Positions 16,896 to 26,104 of a stretch of DNA of 64,000 nucleotides are shown here, piece after piece (position 1 is the first letter of the stretch; each line of letters starts with the position of its first letter). Under the pieces are notes generated by a model. It was not told the origin of the DNA, did not search any database, and was given only the letters and a program-made list of their open reading frames with translations. This stretch comes from Campylobacter concisus (GTDB lineage: Bacteria > Campylobacterota > Campylobacteria > Campylobacterales > Campylobacteraceae). The stretch is taken from the NCBI RefSeq assembly GCF_003049735.1, contig NZ_PIRM01000002.1, positions 1-64,000 of the forward strand, given 5' to 3'. A program made the position numbers and the translations under genes.

Positions 16896-16915
16896 ATTAT
16901 TATTTAAATAATAAT
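16896..16915. promoter_or_regulatory. 20-bp perfect AT palindrome upstream of aspA
   Basis: An exact palindrome centred on TTTAAA with arms ATTATTATTT and AAATAATAAT, five bases from the neighbouring inverted repeat. In DNA this AT-rich such palindromes arise by chance more easily, so its role is uncertain. Confidence 0.35.
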
Positions 16916-17347
16916 ATCACTTTTTTATTATATAAAAAGCTCATAATTAGCTCAAATTTATTTAAATTTTTAAGCTTAAAGGTTAAATATATAGAAAAAT
17001 AACATAAAATAAATATTAAATCACACTTTTTATATCCAAAAATATAAAAAATAAAGTTAAATTTTATTTCTAATATTACTTTAGAAAGTAAAAACTAAGT
17101 AAATATCACCATATTGCAAAGTAAATTTATTAAATTTTTAAATAGAGCCCTTAAACTAAGCATCATAAAAATATTATTTAATAAATTTTATTTTACAAAT
17201 CTTACTAATACTTTAGAAATTTCTTATTAATTTTCTTTCTTATTTATAAAGTCTTTTTATTGGATTTTGATAATTTTTATAAGCCATTTTTAATTTATAT
17301 AATTAGATTAATATTTGTAAGAATTTGTAGTAAATATAAATTTTAAT

Positions 17348-17371
17348 CTTGCCCCTACAATTAGGAGCAAG
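17348..17371 (-). terminator. Hairpin after the ABC-F gene
   Basis: CTTGCCCC (17348-17355) pairs with GGAGCAAG (17364-17371), eight pairs with one G-U, 13 bp after the ABC-F stop. The T-run is poor, so it is a weak candidate terminator. Confidence 0.5.
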
Positions 17372-17383
17372 AAATAACAAATT

Positions 17384-18973
17384 TTAGCTCTCAAGCCCTA
17401 AGTTTGCTCTATACTCTTCATATGTGCCTTTAAAATCAACCACTTCGCCATTGCCTTTTAGGTGTAAAATTCTATTTGCAAAGGCGTCTATTAGCTCCCT
17501 GTCGTGGCTCACACAGATAACTGAGCCATTAAAATTATAAAATGCCTCGCCAAGCGCGATGATAGCTTCAAGATCGAGGTGGTTATTTGGCTCATCCATT
17601 ACAAGTAAATTTGGTCTGTGAAGCATGAGCTGAGCTAGTCTTACTCGGTGTTTTTCGCCACCACTTAGCGCGCCAACTGCCTTTTCTTGCTCGGCACCGC
17701 TAAAGAGCATCCTGCCAAGGCACTTTCTGATCTCGTCTATGTCCTTGTTTTTGGCATCTTGCAAGTATTCATAAAGCTTTAGCTCGCCATCTATCTTATT
17801 TACCGTATCTTGCGCAAAATATCCTAGCTCGATGGTCGCGCCTATATGTACCTCGCCCGCATCAGGCTTTAGCTCACCCATTATGATCTTGCAAAGCGTA
17901 CTTTTACCAACACCGTTATGACCGATGATAGCTAGCTTGTCGCCCTTTTCAAGCTTAAAGTTAAAGTTTTCAAATATCACTTTATCATCAAATTTCTTAC
18001 TTATATTTTTTAGCTCAATTAGCTCATTGCCTATCTCGCGGTTTGCACGAAAAAGTATGCTAGGATCGCGTCTACTTGATACTGCGATCTCTGCGATATC
18101 TAATTTTTCAAGCTGTTTTGCACGAGAGGTCGCCTGCTTTGCCTTGCTCGCATTTGCTGAAAATCTCGCGATAAATTTCTCCAGCTCCTCTTTCTCTTTT
18201 AGCTTCTTATCACGCTCCATCTCGTGCTGCTTTGCGATCAAATTTGCAGCCATATACCAGTCGTCATAGTTGCCTGAAAACTCGCGAATTTTCTTAAAAT
18301 CCACATCCAAAATGTTTGTGCAAACTCTATTTAAAAAGTGCCTGTCGTGGCTGATAACCACAAGTGTACCCTCATGGCGGTTTAGCTCGTTTTCTAACCA
18401 TGCGATCGCATCTATATCAAGGTTGTTTGTTGGCTCGTCTAAAAACAAGATGTCAGGCTTTGGAAAGAGCACTTGAGCTAGCAAAACCTTAACTTTATCT
18501 GAGTTTTCAACCTCGCTCATCAGCTTATCAAATTCATTTAGCCCAAGCGAGCTTAAAATTTTCTCTATCCTAGTCTCATACTCGTAGCTTGGGTCTTCTT
18601 CGGCGCTTATCATCTCAAGCTCACTTAAGCGCTCGTTTATCTCATCTGTAAATTCCTCGCTCATATAGAGCTTTTCTTTCTCTTTAACAGCGTCATATAG
18701 GCGTTTGTTGCCATAAAGTACCGCATCTTTTAGTGTGAAATTTTCAAACGCAAACTGATCTTGCCCAAGCACGCCAACTTTTAGTCCATTTTCTATGATG
18801 ATCTCGCCGCTAGTTGGCTCGATAGCTCCGCTTAAAATTTTTAAAAATGTCGATTTACCAGCGCCATTTGCGCCAATTAATCCGTATCTGTTGTGGCGAT
18901 TTAGCTTTAAATTTACATCCTCAAATAGCAAACTGCTTGCAAATCTTTGAGTAAGTCCCCTAACTTCTAACAT
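17384..18973 (-). CDS. ABC-F family ATPase, YbiT type
   Basis: A 529-residue cytoplasmic protein with two ABC ATPase domains and no membrane segment. Domain 1 has Walker A GANGAGKST near residue 34 and Walker B DILFLDEPTNNLD; domain 2 has GHNGVGKST, LSGGEKHRVRLA and LLVMDEPNNHLD. The linker between them is charged and helical, with FSANASKAKQATSRAKQLEK, typical of ABC-F proteins that act at the ribosomal E site. The first domain lacks a canonical LSGGQ (it reads VENSDKVKV); the same is true of E. coli YbiT, which it matches in length and layout. It likely modulates translation. It is transcribed alone, 69 bp after the DUF1287 gene on the other side. Confidence 0.92.
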   Translation of the reverse strand: MLEVRGLTQRFASSLLFEDVNLKLNRHNRYGLIGANGAGKSTFLKILSGAIEPTSGEIIIENGLKVGVLGQDQFAFENFTLKDAVLYGNKRLYDAVKEKEKLYMSEEFTDEINERLSELEMISAEEDPSYEYETRIEKILSSLGLNEFDKLMSEVENSDKVKVLLAQVLFPKPDILFLDEPTNNLDIDAIAWLENELNRHEGTLVVISHDRHFLNRVCTNILDVDFKKIREFSGNYDDWYMAANLIAKQHEMERDKKLKEKEELEKFIARFSANASKAKQATSRAKQLEKLDIAEIAVSSRRDPSILFRANREIGNELIELKNISKKFDDKVIFENFNFKLEKGDKLAIIGHNGVGKSTLCKIIMGELKPDAGEVHIGATIELGYFAQDTVNKIDGELKLYEYLQDAKNKDIDEIRKCLGRMLFSGAEQEKAVGALSGGEKHRVRLAQLMLHRPNLLVMDEPNNHLDLEAIIALGEAFYNFNGSVICVSHDRELIDAFANRILHLKGNGEVVDFKGTYEEYRANLGLES

Positions 18974-19042
18974 TATTTTTCCTTGAATTTATTTTTTATT
19001 TTTTTGCGATTTTGCCTAAAATTTTATTAAAAAGCCATTTTG

Positions 19043-19588
19043 CTACTTTAGTCTAAAATGCCCCGTGATCTTGTAGCTATAAAGTATGTTTTCTTCCTGC
19101 ACGCCAGAGCCGATATTGTGGATGACAAGCGGTGTTTGGCCTTCAAATTTATCTGAGATCACGCCGATGTGAGGTAGATTTCCTGGCAGCATCCATGTGA
19201 CGATATCGCCTGGCAGAAATTTATCATCGCTAACCTCAAAACCTTTTCTTTTTAGATAGGTAGCGATGTTTAAAACACGCCTGTGATCGATGTTTTTATC
19301 AGCCTTTTTAAGTCCCCACCTTTTAGGATAACTTGCGAAATTTCTACTCATATCTTCAAAAATGAGCCTTTGCAAATCCATATCCTGATGACGTAGCGCC
19401 CTTACCACAACGTCTGTGCAAACGCCCTTTTTGATATCCACGTCGCCCATTGGGTAGGCGAGCCGCTCATAACTTGGATCATAACTTAGCGTCACACCGA
19501 TCTGCGACCTAGTGTCATTTACAAATTTACTCGCCGAAAAGGCAAAAATTTGTGTGGCAAAAAGAGCTAAAAGTAGAAATTTCTTCAT
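19043..19588 (-). CDS. DUF1287 family exported protein
   Basis: This 181-residue protein starts with a signal peptide (residues 1-16, ending FAFSA). Mature residues contain GVTLSYDPSYERLAYP, GVCTDVVVRALR with a possible nucleophilic Cys near residue 56, FLPGDIVTW, and LPHIGVIS with a His near residue 140. That layout is the DUF1287 (YijF-like) family, related in fold to NlpC/P60 cysteine peptidases. A role in the cell wall is likely but unproven. It starts two bases after the pgi stop, so it is the third gene of galU-pgi-DUF1287. Confidence 0.85.
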   Translation of the reverse strand: MKKFLLLALFATQIFAFSASKFVNDTRSQIGVTLSYDPSYERLAYPMGDVDIKKGVCTDVVVRALRHQDMDLQRLIFEDMSRNFASYPKRWGLKKADKNIDHRRVLNIATYLKRKGFEVSDDKFLPGDIVTWMLPGNLPHIGVISDKFEGQTPLVIHNIGSGVQEENILYSYKITGHFRLK

Positions 19589-19590
19589 TT

Positions 19591-20811
19591 CTACTTTAAA
19601 AGCATAGTTTTTAAGATGCGTTTTCCTATCTCAACACCTGGCTGATCGTAGGTGTTGATGCCTAGCATGATACCAGTGGCCGAGGTTAGTAGCTCGTAGT
19701 AAAAAATGAGCCAGCCAGCGTGAAACTCATCAAGCCTCTCAAGCGTGATCGTATCGACACTTATGCCCTCTTGCACCAGCGCCATTGCCGTTGCGTCGCA
19801 CTGTAAATTTATAAGCTCATTTAGGCTTAGACCCGTCACAAAATCACACTCTTCAAGCCCTTTTAGGCTCAAATTTGGGATAGTCTTGTCGCTTGCGTGA
19901 TCTTTTATCTTTATAAATGTCACACTCTTATCTTTTACGCCGTCCATGATAAGCTGCAAAAAGCTGTGCTGATCGCGGCTACCGACAAGTCCAACTGGCG
20001 TAAGGCCGACCCTTTTATAGCCTCTTTTTTTACCAAGGCTCTCCGCCCAAAGCTGCACGTACCAGTCGTTAAATTCAAAAAATCTATCGCAATAGCTAAA
20101 AATGACATTTATACTGGCATTTCTGCTAGTGGCATAGTGGTAAGCTTTAGCGACTATGGAGCTATCTTTTTGCTCGATGTATTGCTTCTTGCAAGCAAGC
20201 GCGCCATCCAAAAGTACCTTTATATCGTAGCCACAGATACCAAGAGGCACAAGACCTATCGCACTTAGCACACTAAATCTCCCTCCAACATTTTTTGGGA
20301 TATTAAAAAATTTAATCCCATTTTCTTTGGCAAAATTTTCTAAATTTGTCCCAGGATCAGTGATGATGAGGAAATTTTTGCCTAAATTTTGAGGCTTAAA
20401 GTCATCAAGCAGGCACTTAAAAATGGTAATCGTCTCGATCGTATTGCCTGATTTTGAGCTTATTACAAAAAGCGTCTCATCAAAATTTACACCGTCAAGC
20501 GTGCTTTTGTAGCTGCAAGGATCGACGTTATCTAAAAATAAAAGCTCTCTTTTTATCCCTTTTGATCCTTCAAGCATTGATTTTAGCGCCTTTACGCCAA
20601 GACTGCTACCGCCAATGCCAACTAGCACGACGTTTTTGATATGAGCAAGGCCCTTTTCATACTCCTCGATCTCGCCAAGTAAATTTTGCCCAAGCACTGG
20701 CAGGTGGTAGTAGCCTATCTCGCCGCTTTCGTACTCATCGTTTATGCGTTTGGCGTAGGAGTCGATGACCTCGCTGCTTGCAAAGTTAAATTTAAATGAA
20801 GTCTCTATCAT
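19591..20811 (-). CDS. pgi: Glucose-6-phosphate isomerase
   Basis: Pgi interconverts glucose 6-phosphate and fructose 6-phosphate. The 406-residue length is the short epsilonproteobacterial form. It shows VVLVGIGGSSLGVKAL near residue 41, SKSGNT in the phosphate loop near residue 120, GGRFSVLSAIGLVPL near residue 178, and a C-terminal QPGVEIGKR. Campylobacter usually lacks full upper glycolysis, so this enzyme mostly serves gluconeogenesis and sugar-nucleotide supply for surface glycans. That fits its place after galU, whose stop it overlaps by four bases. Confidence 0.96.
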   Translation of the reverse strand: MIETSFKFNFASSEVIDSYAKRINDEYESGEIGYYHLPVLGQNLLGEIEEYEKGLAHIKNVVLVGIGGSSLGVKALKSMLEGSKGIKRELLFLDNVDPCSYKSTLDGVNFDETLFVISSKSGNTIETITIFKCLLDDFKPQNLGKNFLIITDPGTNLENFAKENGIKFFNIPKNVGGRFSVLSAIGLVPLGICGYDIKVLLDGALACKKQYIEQKDSSIVAKAYHYATSRNASINVIFSYCDRFFEFNDWYVQLWAESLGKKRGYKRVGLTPVGLVGSRDQHSFLQLIMDGVKDKSVTFIKIKDHASDKTIPNLSLKGLEECDFVTGLSLNELINLQCDATAMALVQEGISVDTITLERLDEFHAGWLIFYYELLTSATGIMLGINTYDQPGVEIGKRILKTMLLK

Positions 20812-21629
20812 TTACTACGCTCGTAAAAGAAATTTGTAGCCTCGACAAAGCCATCGATACTGCCGCAGTCAAACCTCTTGCCCTTAAATTTATAAGCTAG
20901 CACCATGCCATCTTTTGCCTGCGTTTTTAATGCGTCTGTGATCTGGATTTCGCCGTTTTTGCCTGGTTTTGTTCGCTCTAAAATGTTAAAAATATCTGGC
21001 GTTAAGATGTAGCGTCCGATTATCGCTAAATTTGTCGGAGCCTCGGCAGGATCAGGCTTTTCAACCATATCATCGACCATTATTAGATCGTCTTCTATAA
21101 ATCTACCACTTACAACGCCATAAGACTTGGTCTGCTCTTTTGGCACCTCCATCACAGCAACGACGCTGCAACGATACTTTTCATAAATTTTAACCATCTG
21201 TGAAAGCACGCCCTCGCCGTTTTCATTTATGCATAGATCATCTGCCAAAATAACCCCAAAAGCCTCATCTCTAACTAGCGTTTTACCCGTATAAATAGCG
21301 TGTCCAAGCCCTTTCATGGCATTTTGTCTAGTAAATGAAAATGTGCACGAACTCATTAAATTTCTAACTTCACTAAGCAACGACTCTTTTGAGCTACCAG
21401 CGATCTCTTTTTCCAGCTCGTAGCTGATATCAAAATAGTCCTCAAGCGCCCTTTTCCCGCGTCCTGTGACAAAGGCCATATTATCCATGCCAGCCTCAAG
21501 CGCCTCATCAACGCCGTAATGAATGAGCGGTTTTGTAAGGATCGGCAACATCTCTTTTGGGAGCGATTTTGTAGCTGGCAAAAACCTCGTTCCGTATCCA
21601 GCCGCTGGAAATAGGCAAGTTTGTATCAT
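20808..21629 (-). CDS. galU: UTP-glucose-1-phosphate uridylyltransferase
   Basis: GalU makes UDP-glucose from UTP and glucose 1-phosphate for lipooligosaccharide and other glycans. Evidence: the nucleotidyltransferase N-terminus LFPAAGYGTRFLPATKSLPKEMLPI (residues 6 on, reported in part), the metal-binding ILADDLC near residue 128, VEKPDPAEAP near residue 188, and GRYILTP followed by GEIQITDAL. The 273 residues are normal. It is the first gene of the galU-pgi-DUF1287 run; a TAGAAT (21656-21661, minus) is a candidate -10 box. It is divergent from yigZ. Confidence 0.95.
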   Translation of the reverse strand: MIQTCLFPAAGYGTRFLPATKSLPKEMLPILTKPLIHYGVDEALEAGMDNMAFVTGRGKRALEDYFDISYELEKEIAGSSKESLLSEVRNLMSSCTFSFTRQNAMKGLGHAIYTGKTLVRDEAFGVILADDLCINENGEGVLSQMVKIYEKYRCSVVAVMEVPKEQTKSYGVVSGRFIEDDLIMVDDMVEKPDPAEAPTNLAIIGRYILTPDIFNILERTKPGKNGEIQITDALKTQAKDGMVLAYKFKGKRFDCGSIDGFVEATNFFYERSK

Positions 21630-21755
21630 TTTAGTCCTTCATGAAAAATTGCAAAATTCTACTATCTTTTCCTTAATAATATAAATTTCTCTGAATTTAC
21701 AAGGCTTTAATTAGCAAATTGATAATATTTTTAAAATTTTAAAAAAAGAGCAAAT

Positions 21756-22397
21756 TTGCAGACGATTGTTAGGATTTTTAAAGCCCAGCTTGATATAAAA
21801 AAGTCAAATTTTTTAGCATTTTTATGCCCGATAAGCGAATTTAAAAGCTTGCACGAACACCTAAAAGAGGAGCATTTTAAGGCTGTTCACGTAGTTTGGG
21901 CGACAAGGGAGCTAAACAAATACGGACAAATCGTTGAAAATCAAAGCGATGATGGCGAGCCAAAGGGCACTAGCGGTCAGCCAAGCCTAAACGCGCTAAG
22001 GGGCGCTGATCTTATAAATGTTGGCGTATTGATAGTTCGTTACTTTGGCGGGATAAAGCTTGGCACTGGAGGGCTAGTCAGAGCCTACTCAGGGGCTGTA
22101 AATGAAGCGATAAATGAAGCGATAAAAGATGGTGGTGTGATGAAATTTGAGATAAAAGATGAGATCAAATTTTTTACGCCGTTTTCGCTGATGAGCCGCT
22201 TTGAGCACTATTTTGCCACTAAAAATTTAAGTGAGTTTGAAAGAGATTTTAATGACCTTGGAGCGATCTGGAGCATAAATTTAAATGAAGCTGAGTTTGC
22301 CGAGCTTTTTAAATTTTGCAAAGAATTTGAAGCAAGTGAGTTTAAATTTTTAGCCCTTGCACTTAGTGGCAAGAGCTTATTCGCTCATCAAAGCTAA
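21756..22397 (+). CDS. YigZ/IMPACT family protein
   Basis: This 213-residue protein has the UPF0029/IMPACT N-terminal domain: KSNFLAFL near residue 16, HVVWATRELNKYG, DDGEPKGTSGQP near residue 68, and VRYFGGIKLGTGGLVRAYSGA near residue 96. The C-terminal 80 residues form the YigZ-type alpha/beta extension. E. coli YigZ is a cytoplasmic protein of unclear biochemical role; the family is linked to translation control. The start codon is TTG at 21756, five bases after AAAGAG; no ATG fits. It precedes lgt by 40 bp. Confidence 0.9.
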   Translation: MQTIVRIFKAQLDIKKSNFLAFLCPISEFKSLHEHLKEEHFKAVHVVWATRELNKYGQIVENQSDDGEPKGTSGQPSLNALRGADLINVGVLIVRYFGGIKLGTGGLVRAYSGAVNEAINEAIKDGGVMKFEIKDEIKFFTPFSLMSRFEHYFATKNLSEFERDFNDLGAIWSINLNEAEFAELFKFCKEFEASEFKFLALALSGKSLFAHQS

Positions 22398-22437
22398 ATC
22401 ATTGTAAAATCGCAAAAATTTTAAAAAGAAAGTAAAA

Positions 22438-23253
22438 ATGGAAATTTGGAACGACATTTATAACCACTTTGACCCAGTCGCCTTTAGTATCTTTGGCTTT
22501 AGCGTGCACTGGTATGGGCTTATGTATATTTTAGCCCTTGTTTTGGCGCTTGCCATGGCAAAGTATCTCGTTAAAAAAGATAAAATCCCAATCTCAAATC
22601 AGCTCTTGGATAATTACTTTTTCTGGGTTGAAATAGGCGTTATTTTAGGCGCTAGGCTTGGCTGGGTTTTAGTATATTCAGGCGAAGTAAGCTACTACTT
22701 GACGCAACCTTGGCAAATTTTTAATCCATTTCATAACGGCGAGTTTATAGGAATTCGTGGCATGAGTTACCACGGAGCAGTAGTTGGCTTTTTGTTTGCG
22801 ACATATCTATTTTGCAAAAGGTATAAACAAAATTTATGGCAGCTACTTGATCTTTGTGCCGTTTGCATACCTTTTGGCTATACATTTGGCAGGGTCGGAA
22901 ATTTCTTAAATCAAGAGCTTTTTGGGCGAGTTACGGATGTGCCTTGGGCGATAAATGTTTTTGGCCAGCCAAGGCATCCTAGTCAACTTTATGAGGCATT
23001 CTTAGAAGGTTTAGTTATTTTTGTTATTTTATTTTTATATAGAAAATTTAAGAAATTTAATGGCGAGCTGATCGCGCTTTATGCTATTTTATACACTTTT
23101 GCAAGATTTATTTGCGAGTTTTTTAGAGAGCCTGATTCAGGGCTTGGATTTATTATTTTTAATCTTTCAATGGGTCAAATATTATCACTTATCATGTGTG
23201 GTTTTGGAATTTTTATTTATGCCATGCTTTATAAAAAATTTTCAAAGCTCTAA
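22438..23253 (+). CDS. lgt: Prolipoprotein diacylglyceryl transferase
   Basis: Lgt moves diacylglyceryl from phosphatidylglycerol to the lipobox Cys of prolipoproteins, the first step of lipoprotein maturation in the inner membrane. The signature [14 protein letters not shown] is at about residue 141, with the upstream [10 protein letters not shown] helix and [10 protein letters not shown] (catalytic His region). There are about seven membrane helices and 271 residues. A good AAAGAAAG ribosome binding site precedes the ATG. It has a substrate in this window: the lipoprotein at 48.0 kb. Confidence 0.97.
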   Translation: MEIWNDIYNHFDPVAFSIFGFSVHWYGLMYILALVLALAMAKYLVKKDKIPISNQLLDNYFFWVEIGVILGARLGWVLVYSGEVSYYLTQPWQIFNPFHNGEFIGIRGMSYHGAVVGFLFATYLFCKRYKQNLWQLLDLCAVCIPFGYTFGRVGNFLNQELFGRVTDVPWAINVFGQPRHPSQLYEAFLEGLVIFVILFLYRKFKKFNGELIALYAILYTFARFICEFFREPDSGLGFIIFNLSMGQILSLIMCGFGIFIYAMLYKKFSKL

Positions 23254-23307
23254 TATAAGTGTTTAAAAAATATTAAAGTAAAAATCTGCTAGCATTAGCT
23301 TTATCAA

Positions 23308-23335
23308 TTAATACTAATATTTAAATTAGTATTAA
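23308..23335. promoter_or_regulatory. 11-bp perfect inverted repeat at the frdCAB promoter
   Basis: TTAATACTAAT (23308-23318) and ATTAGTATTAA (23325-23335) are exact inverted copies around ATTTAA. A GATAAT (23341-23346) that fits a -10 box follows six bases later, and the frdC ribosome binding site AGGAGG is at about 23361. The repeat occupies the -35 side of the promoter, as an operator would. It does not match FNR (TTGAT-N4-ATCAA) or NssR-type (TTAAC-N4-GTTAA) sites. Confidence 0.55.
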
Positions 23336-23372
23336 GAAATGATAATTTATTTCAAATTTCTTAGGAGGGCTC

Positions 23373-24071
23373 ATGACCGGGCTTATAGAAGGTTTTTTGG
23401 GAAAACGGTCGGACGACAAAAAAAGTCGCACTCCAGCCGCTTGGGATAGATGGCAAAGTATTACAGGGTTTATTTTGGCCTGTTTTATATTGTGCCATAT
23501 GGTTTTTACTTCTACTATACTACTTGGCAAAGACGCATTTAACGCTGTCGTAGGGTTTGCAGAGGCTAAATTTTTATTCGGCGAGGCTACATGGTGGATC
23601 ACTAACGTTATTGCTGCGGTAATATTTGCCATTTTTATCGCTCATGCATTTTTAGCTATGAGAAAATTTCCAGCAAACTACAGACAATATCTAATGTTTA
23701 GAGGCCACAAAGACCGCATGAAGCACCTTGATACTACGCTTTGGTGGTTTCAGTTTTTAACCGGTTTTGCGCTATTTTTTGCAGCCAGCGCACACTTAGT
23801 AGATATAGTCTTTGGTGGACATATTACTGCCGACAAATCAGCGGCTGCATTTCATCAATTAGAAATTTTCTACTTCGCACTACTTGTTTTCATGGTCGTT
23901 CACGCTAGTATCGGTATGTACCGCTTGTATGTCAAATGGATAAGCATTGATGGTACAAATAAGCACGAAATGTTTGCCAAAAGAAATAAGGCAAAAACAA
24001 TTGTATTTGCCGTTTATGGCATACTTGCTATAATTGCGCTAATCGCCGATTTCGTGTGGATCAGCCATTAA
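23373..24071 (+). CDS. frdC: Fumarate reductase cytochrome b subunit
   Basis: This 232-residue membrane anchor holds two b-type haems and receives electrons from menaquinol. It has five membrane helices. His residues in FILCHMVF, IAHAFLAM, ASAHLVDI and MVVHASIGMYR stand where the four haem ligands of the Wolinella enzyme lie. Its place before frdA and frdB is the epsilonproteobacterial order. A strong AGGAGG ribosome binding site precedes the ATG. The protein carries the membrane arm of the reductase that uses fumarate as electron acceptor. Confidence 0.97.
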   Translation: MTGLIEGFLGKRSDDKKSRTPAAWDRWQSITGFILACFILCHMVFTSTILLGKDAFNAVVGFAEAKFLFGEATWWITNVIAAVIFAIFIAHAFLAMRKFPANYRQYLMFRGHKDRMKHLDTTLWWFQFLTGFALFFAASAHLVDIVFGGHITADKSAAAFHQLEIFYFALLVFMVVHASIGMYRLYVKWISIDGTNKHEMFAKRNKAKTIVFAVYGILAIIALIADFVWISH

Positions 24072-24085
24072 AAAGGAGCTAGAAG

Positions 24086-26104
24086 ATGAATGTAAAATAT
24101 TATGATGCATTGGTAATTGGTGGTGGTCTAGCTGGTCTTAGAGCTGCTGTGGCTGCTGGAGAAAAGGGCTTAAGCACCGTCGTTTTAAGCCTAATACCTG
24201 TAAAACGCTCGCACTCTGCGGCTGCGCAAGGCGGCATGCAAGCCTCTTTGGGAAATTCAAAAATGAGCGAAGGCGACAACGAGGACGTACACTTTGCCGA
24301 CACGGTAAAAGGTAGCGACTGGGGCTGCGATCAGCAAGTAGCACGTATGTTTTGTCAAACCGCGCCTAAGGCGATCCGCGAACTAGCGGCTTGGGGCGTG
24401 CCTTGGACTCGTATAACAAAAGGCGAGAGAAGTGCTATCATCAACGCTCAAAAAACGACTATTGTAGAAAAAGAAGAGGTCCACGGACTCATCCACTCTC
24501 GCGACTTTGGCGGAACTAAAAAATGGAGAACATGCTTTACGGCAGACGCCACCGGTCACACTATGCTTTTTGCCGTAGCGAACGAAGCTCTAAAACATAA
24601 CGTCGAAATTCATGACCGCAAAGAAGCTATCGCGCTAATCCACGCAAACAACCGCTGTTACGGTGCGATCGTTCGCGATCTAGTTAACGGCGAGATCACG
24701 GCATATGTCGCAAAAGGTACGCTAATAGCTACGGGCGGCTACGGAAGGGTTTATAAACATACTACAAACGCCGTAGTTTGCGAAGGTATCGGCGCGGCCA
24801 TCGCACTTGAAACGGGCGTAGCTCAGCTAGGAAATATGGAAGCGGTGCAGTTTCACCCGACTCCGATCGTTCCAAGCGGTATCTTACTAACGGAAGGTTG
24901 CCGCGGCGACGGCGGAATTTTACGCGACGTGGACGGATATCGATTTATGCCTGATTATGAGCCTGAGAAAAAAGAACTAGCTAGCCGCGACGTCGTAAGC
25001 CGCCGCATCATGGAGCATATCCGCGCAGGTAAAGGCGTACCTAGCCCATACGGATATCACGTTTGGCTAGATATCTCGATCCTAGGACGCGAGCATATCG
25101 AGAAAAATTTACGCGACGTTCAAGAAATTTGCGAAATTTTTAACGGTATCGATCCTGCCGACACCGAAGTGTATACCGACGAGAATGGACGCCAACGCGG
25201 CAAGGGCTGGGCGCCGATCCTTCCTATGCAGCACTACTCTATGGGCGGCATAAAAACCAAGCCTACAGGCGAGAGTCCTACGCTAGCGGGTCTATTTAGC
25301 GCCGGCGAGGCTGCTTGCTGGGATATGCACGGATTTAACCGTCTAGGCGGCAACTCTGTTTCAGAAACGGTGGTAGCTGGCATGATCGTTGGGGACTATT
25401 TTGCCGACTACTGCGGCAGCCACGAGATAGATATAAATACCGCAGATATCGAAAAATCCGTTAAAAAAGAGGAAGACTATCTAAAAAGCCTTGTCGAAAA
25501 AGAGGGCAAATTTAACGTATTTGAGATCAAAAACAAGATGAAAGACATCATGTGGGAGCACGTGGCGATCTTTAGAACCGGCGAAGGTCTAGCCGTAGCG
25601 GTAAAAGAGCTAGAAGAGCTTTATAAACAATCTTTAGATGTCAAAGTCACAAACAAGGCGCTATTTGGCAACCCTGAGCTTGAGGAGGCCTACCGCGTAC
25701 CAAAGATGCTAAAACTAGCCCTTTGTATCGCAAAAGGCGCGCTTGATCGCACCGAGAGCCGCGGAGCGCACTGCCGCGAGGACTATCCGAAACGCGACGA
25801 CCTAAACTGGCTAAACAGAACTCTAACTAGCTGGAAAGAGGGCGATACGCTACCGACTATCGTGTATGAGCCGCTTGATATTATGAAAATGGAGATGCCA
25901 CCAGCATTTAGAGGATATGGTGCGAAAGGTAATATTATTGAGCATCCAGATAGTGCCATCCGCCAAAAAGAGGTTGATGAAATTCGTGAGAAAATGCAAG
26001 CTGAAGGTAAGAGCAGACAAGAAATTCAAGAGGCTTTAATGCACTATGATCTTCAACCAAAATATAAAGCACCAAACGAAAGAGCAGGAATAGGATATGA
26101 GTAG
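24086..26104 (+). CDS. frdA: Fumarate reductase flavoprotein subunit
   Basis: The 672-residue catalytic subunit reduces fumarate to succinate at the cytoplasmic face. Evidence: the FAD-binding [19 protein letters not shown] near residue 10, the FAD-linking His in [14 protein letters not shown] near residue 42, the substrate region [10 protein letters not shown] near residue 405, and [13 protein letters not shown] near residue 552. The gene starts 14 bp after frdC and overlaps frdB by eight bases. From about 24.2 to 25.9 kb the GC content and codon choice differ sharply from the surroundings: hand counts give 32/60 GC at 24901-24960 and 40/60 at 25741-25800, against 22/60 at 25981-26040 in the same gene. 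This suggests a recombined segment from a higher-GC relative. Confidence 0.98.
   Translation: MNVKYYDALVIGGGLAGLRAAVAAGEKGLSTVVLSLIPVKRSHSAAAQGGMQASLGNSKMSEGDNEDVHFADTVKGSDWGCDQQVARMFCQTAPKAIRELAAWGVPWTRITKGERSAIINAQKTTIVEKEEVHGLIHSRDFGGTKKWRTCFTADATGHTMLFAVANEALKHNVEIHDRKEAIALIHANNRCYGAIVRDLVNGEITAYVAKGTLIATGGYGRVYKHTTNAVVCEGIGAAIALETGVAQLGNMEAVQFHPTPIVPSGILLTEGCRGDGGILRDVDGYRFMPDYEPEKKELASRDVVSRRIMEHIRAGKGVPSPYGYHVWLDISILGREHIEKNLRDVQEICEIFNGIDPADTEVYTDENGRQRGKGWAPILPMQHYSMGGIKTKPTGESPTLAGLFSAGEAACWDMHGFNRLGGNSVSETVVAGMIVGDYFADYCGSHEIDINTADIEKSVKKEEDYLKSLVEKEGKFNVFEIKNKMKDIMWEHVAIFRTGEGLAVAVKELEELYKQSLDVKVTNKALFGNPELEEAYRVPKMLKLALCIAKGALDRTESRGAHCREDYPKRDDLNWLNRTLTSWKEGDTLPTIVYEPLDIMKMEMPPAFRGYGAKGNIIEHPDSAIRQKEVDEIREKMQAEGKSRQEIQEALMHYDLQPKYKAPNERAGIGYE

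Larger units (their letters stand above)
16723..17383. other. 655-bp AT-rich intergenic region upstream of aspA
   Basis: No gene of either strand and no structured RNA that I recognise. It holds the aspA promoter, two adjacent inverted repeats (listed separately) and, at its far end, a hairpin after the ABC-F gene. The stretch 16920-17340 shows nothing but AT-rich sequence with short T and A runs. Confidence 0.7.

Noticed and set aside
17384..18973. Missing LSGGQ in the first ABC domain taken as decay
   Set aside because: The E. coli relative YbiT also has a non-canonical sequence here, so it is a family trait.
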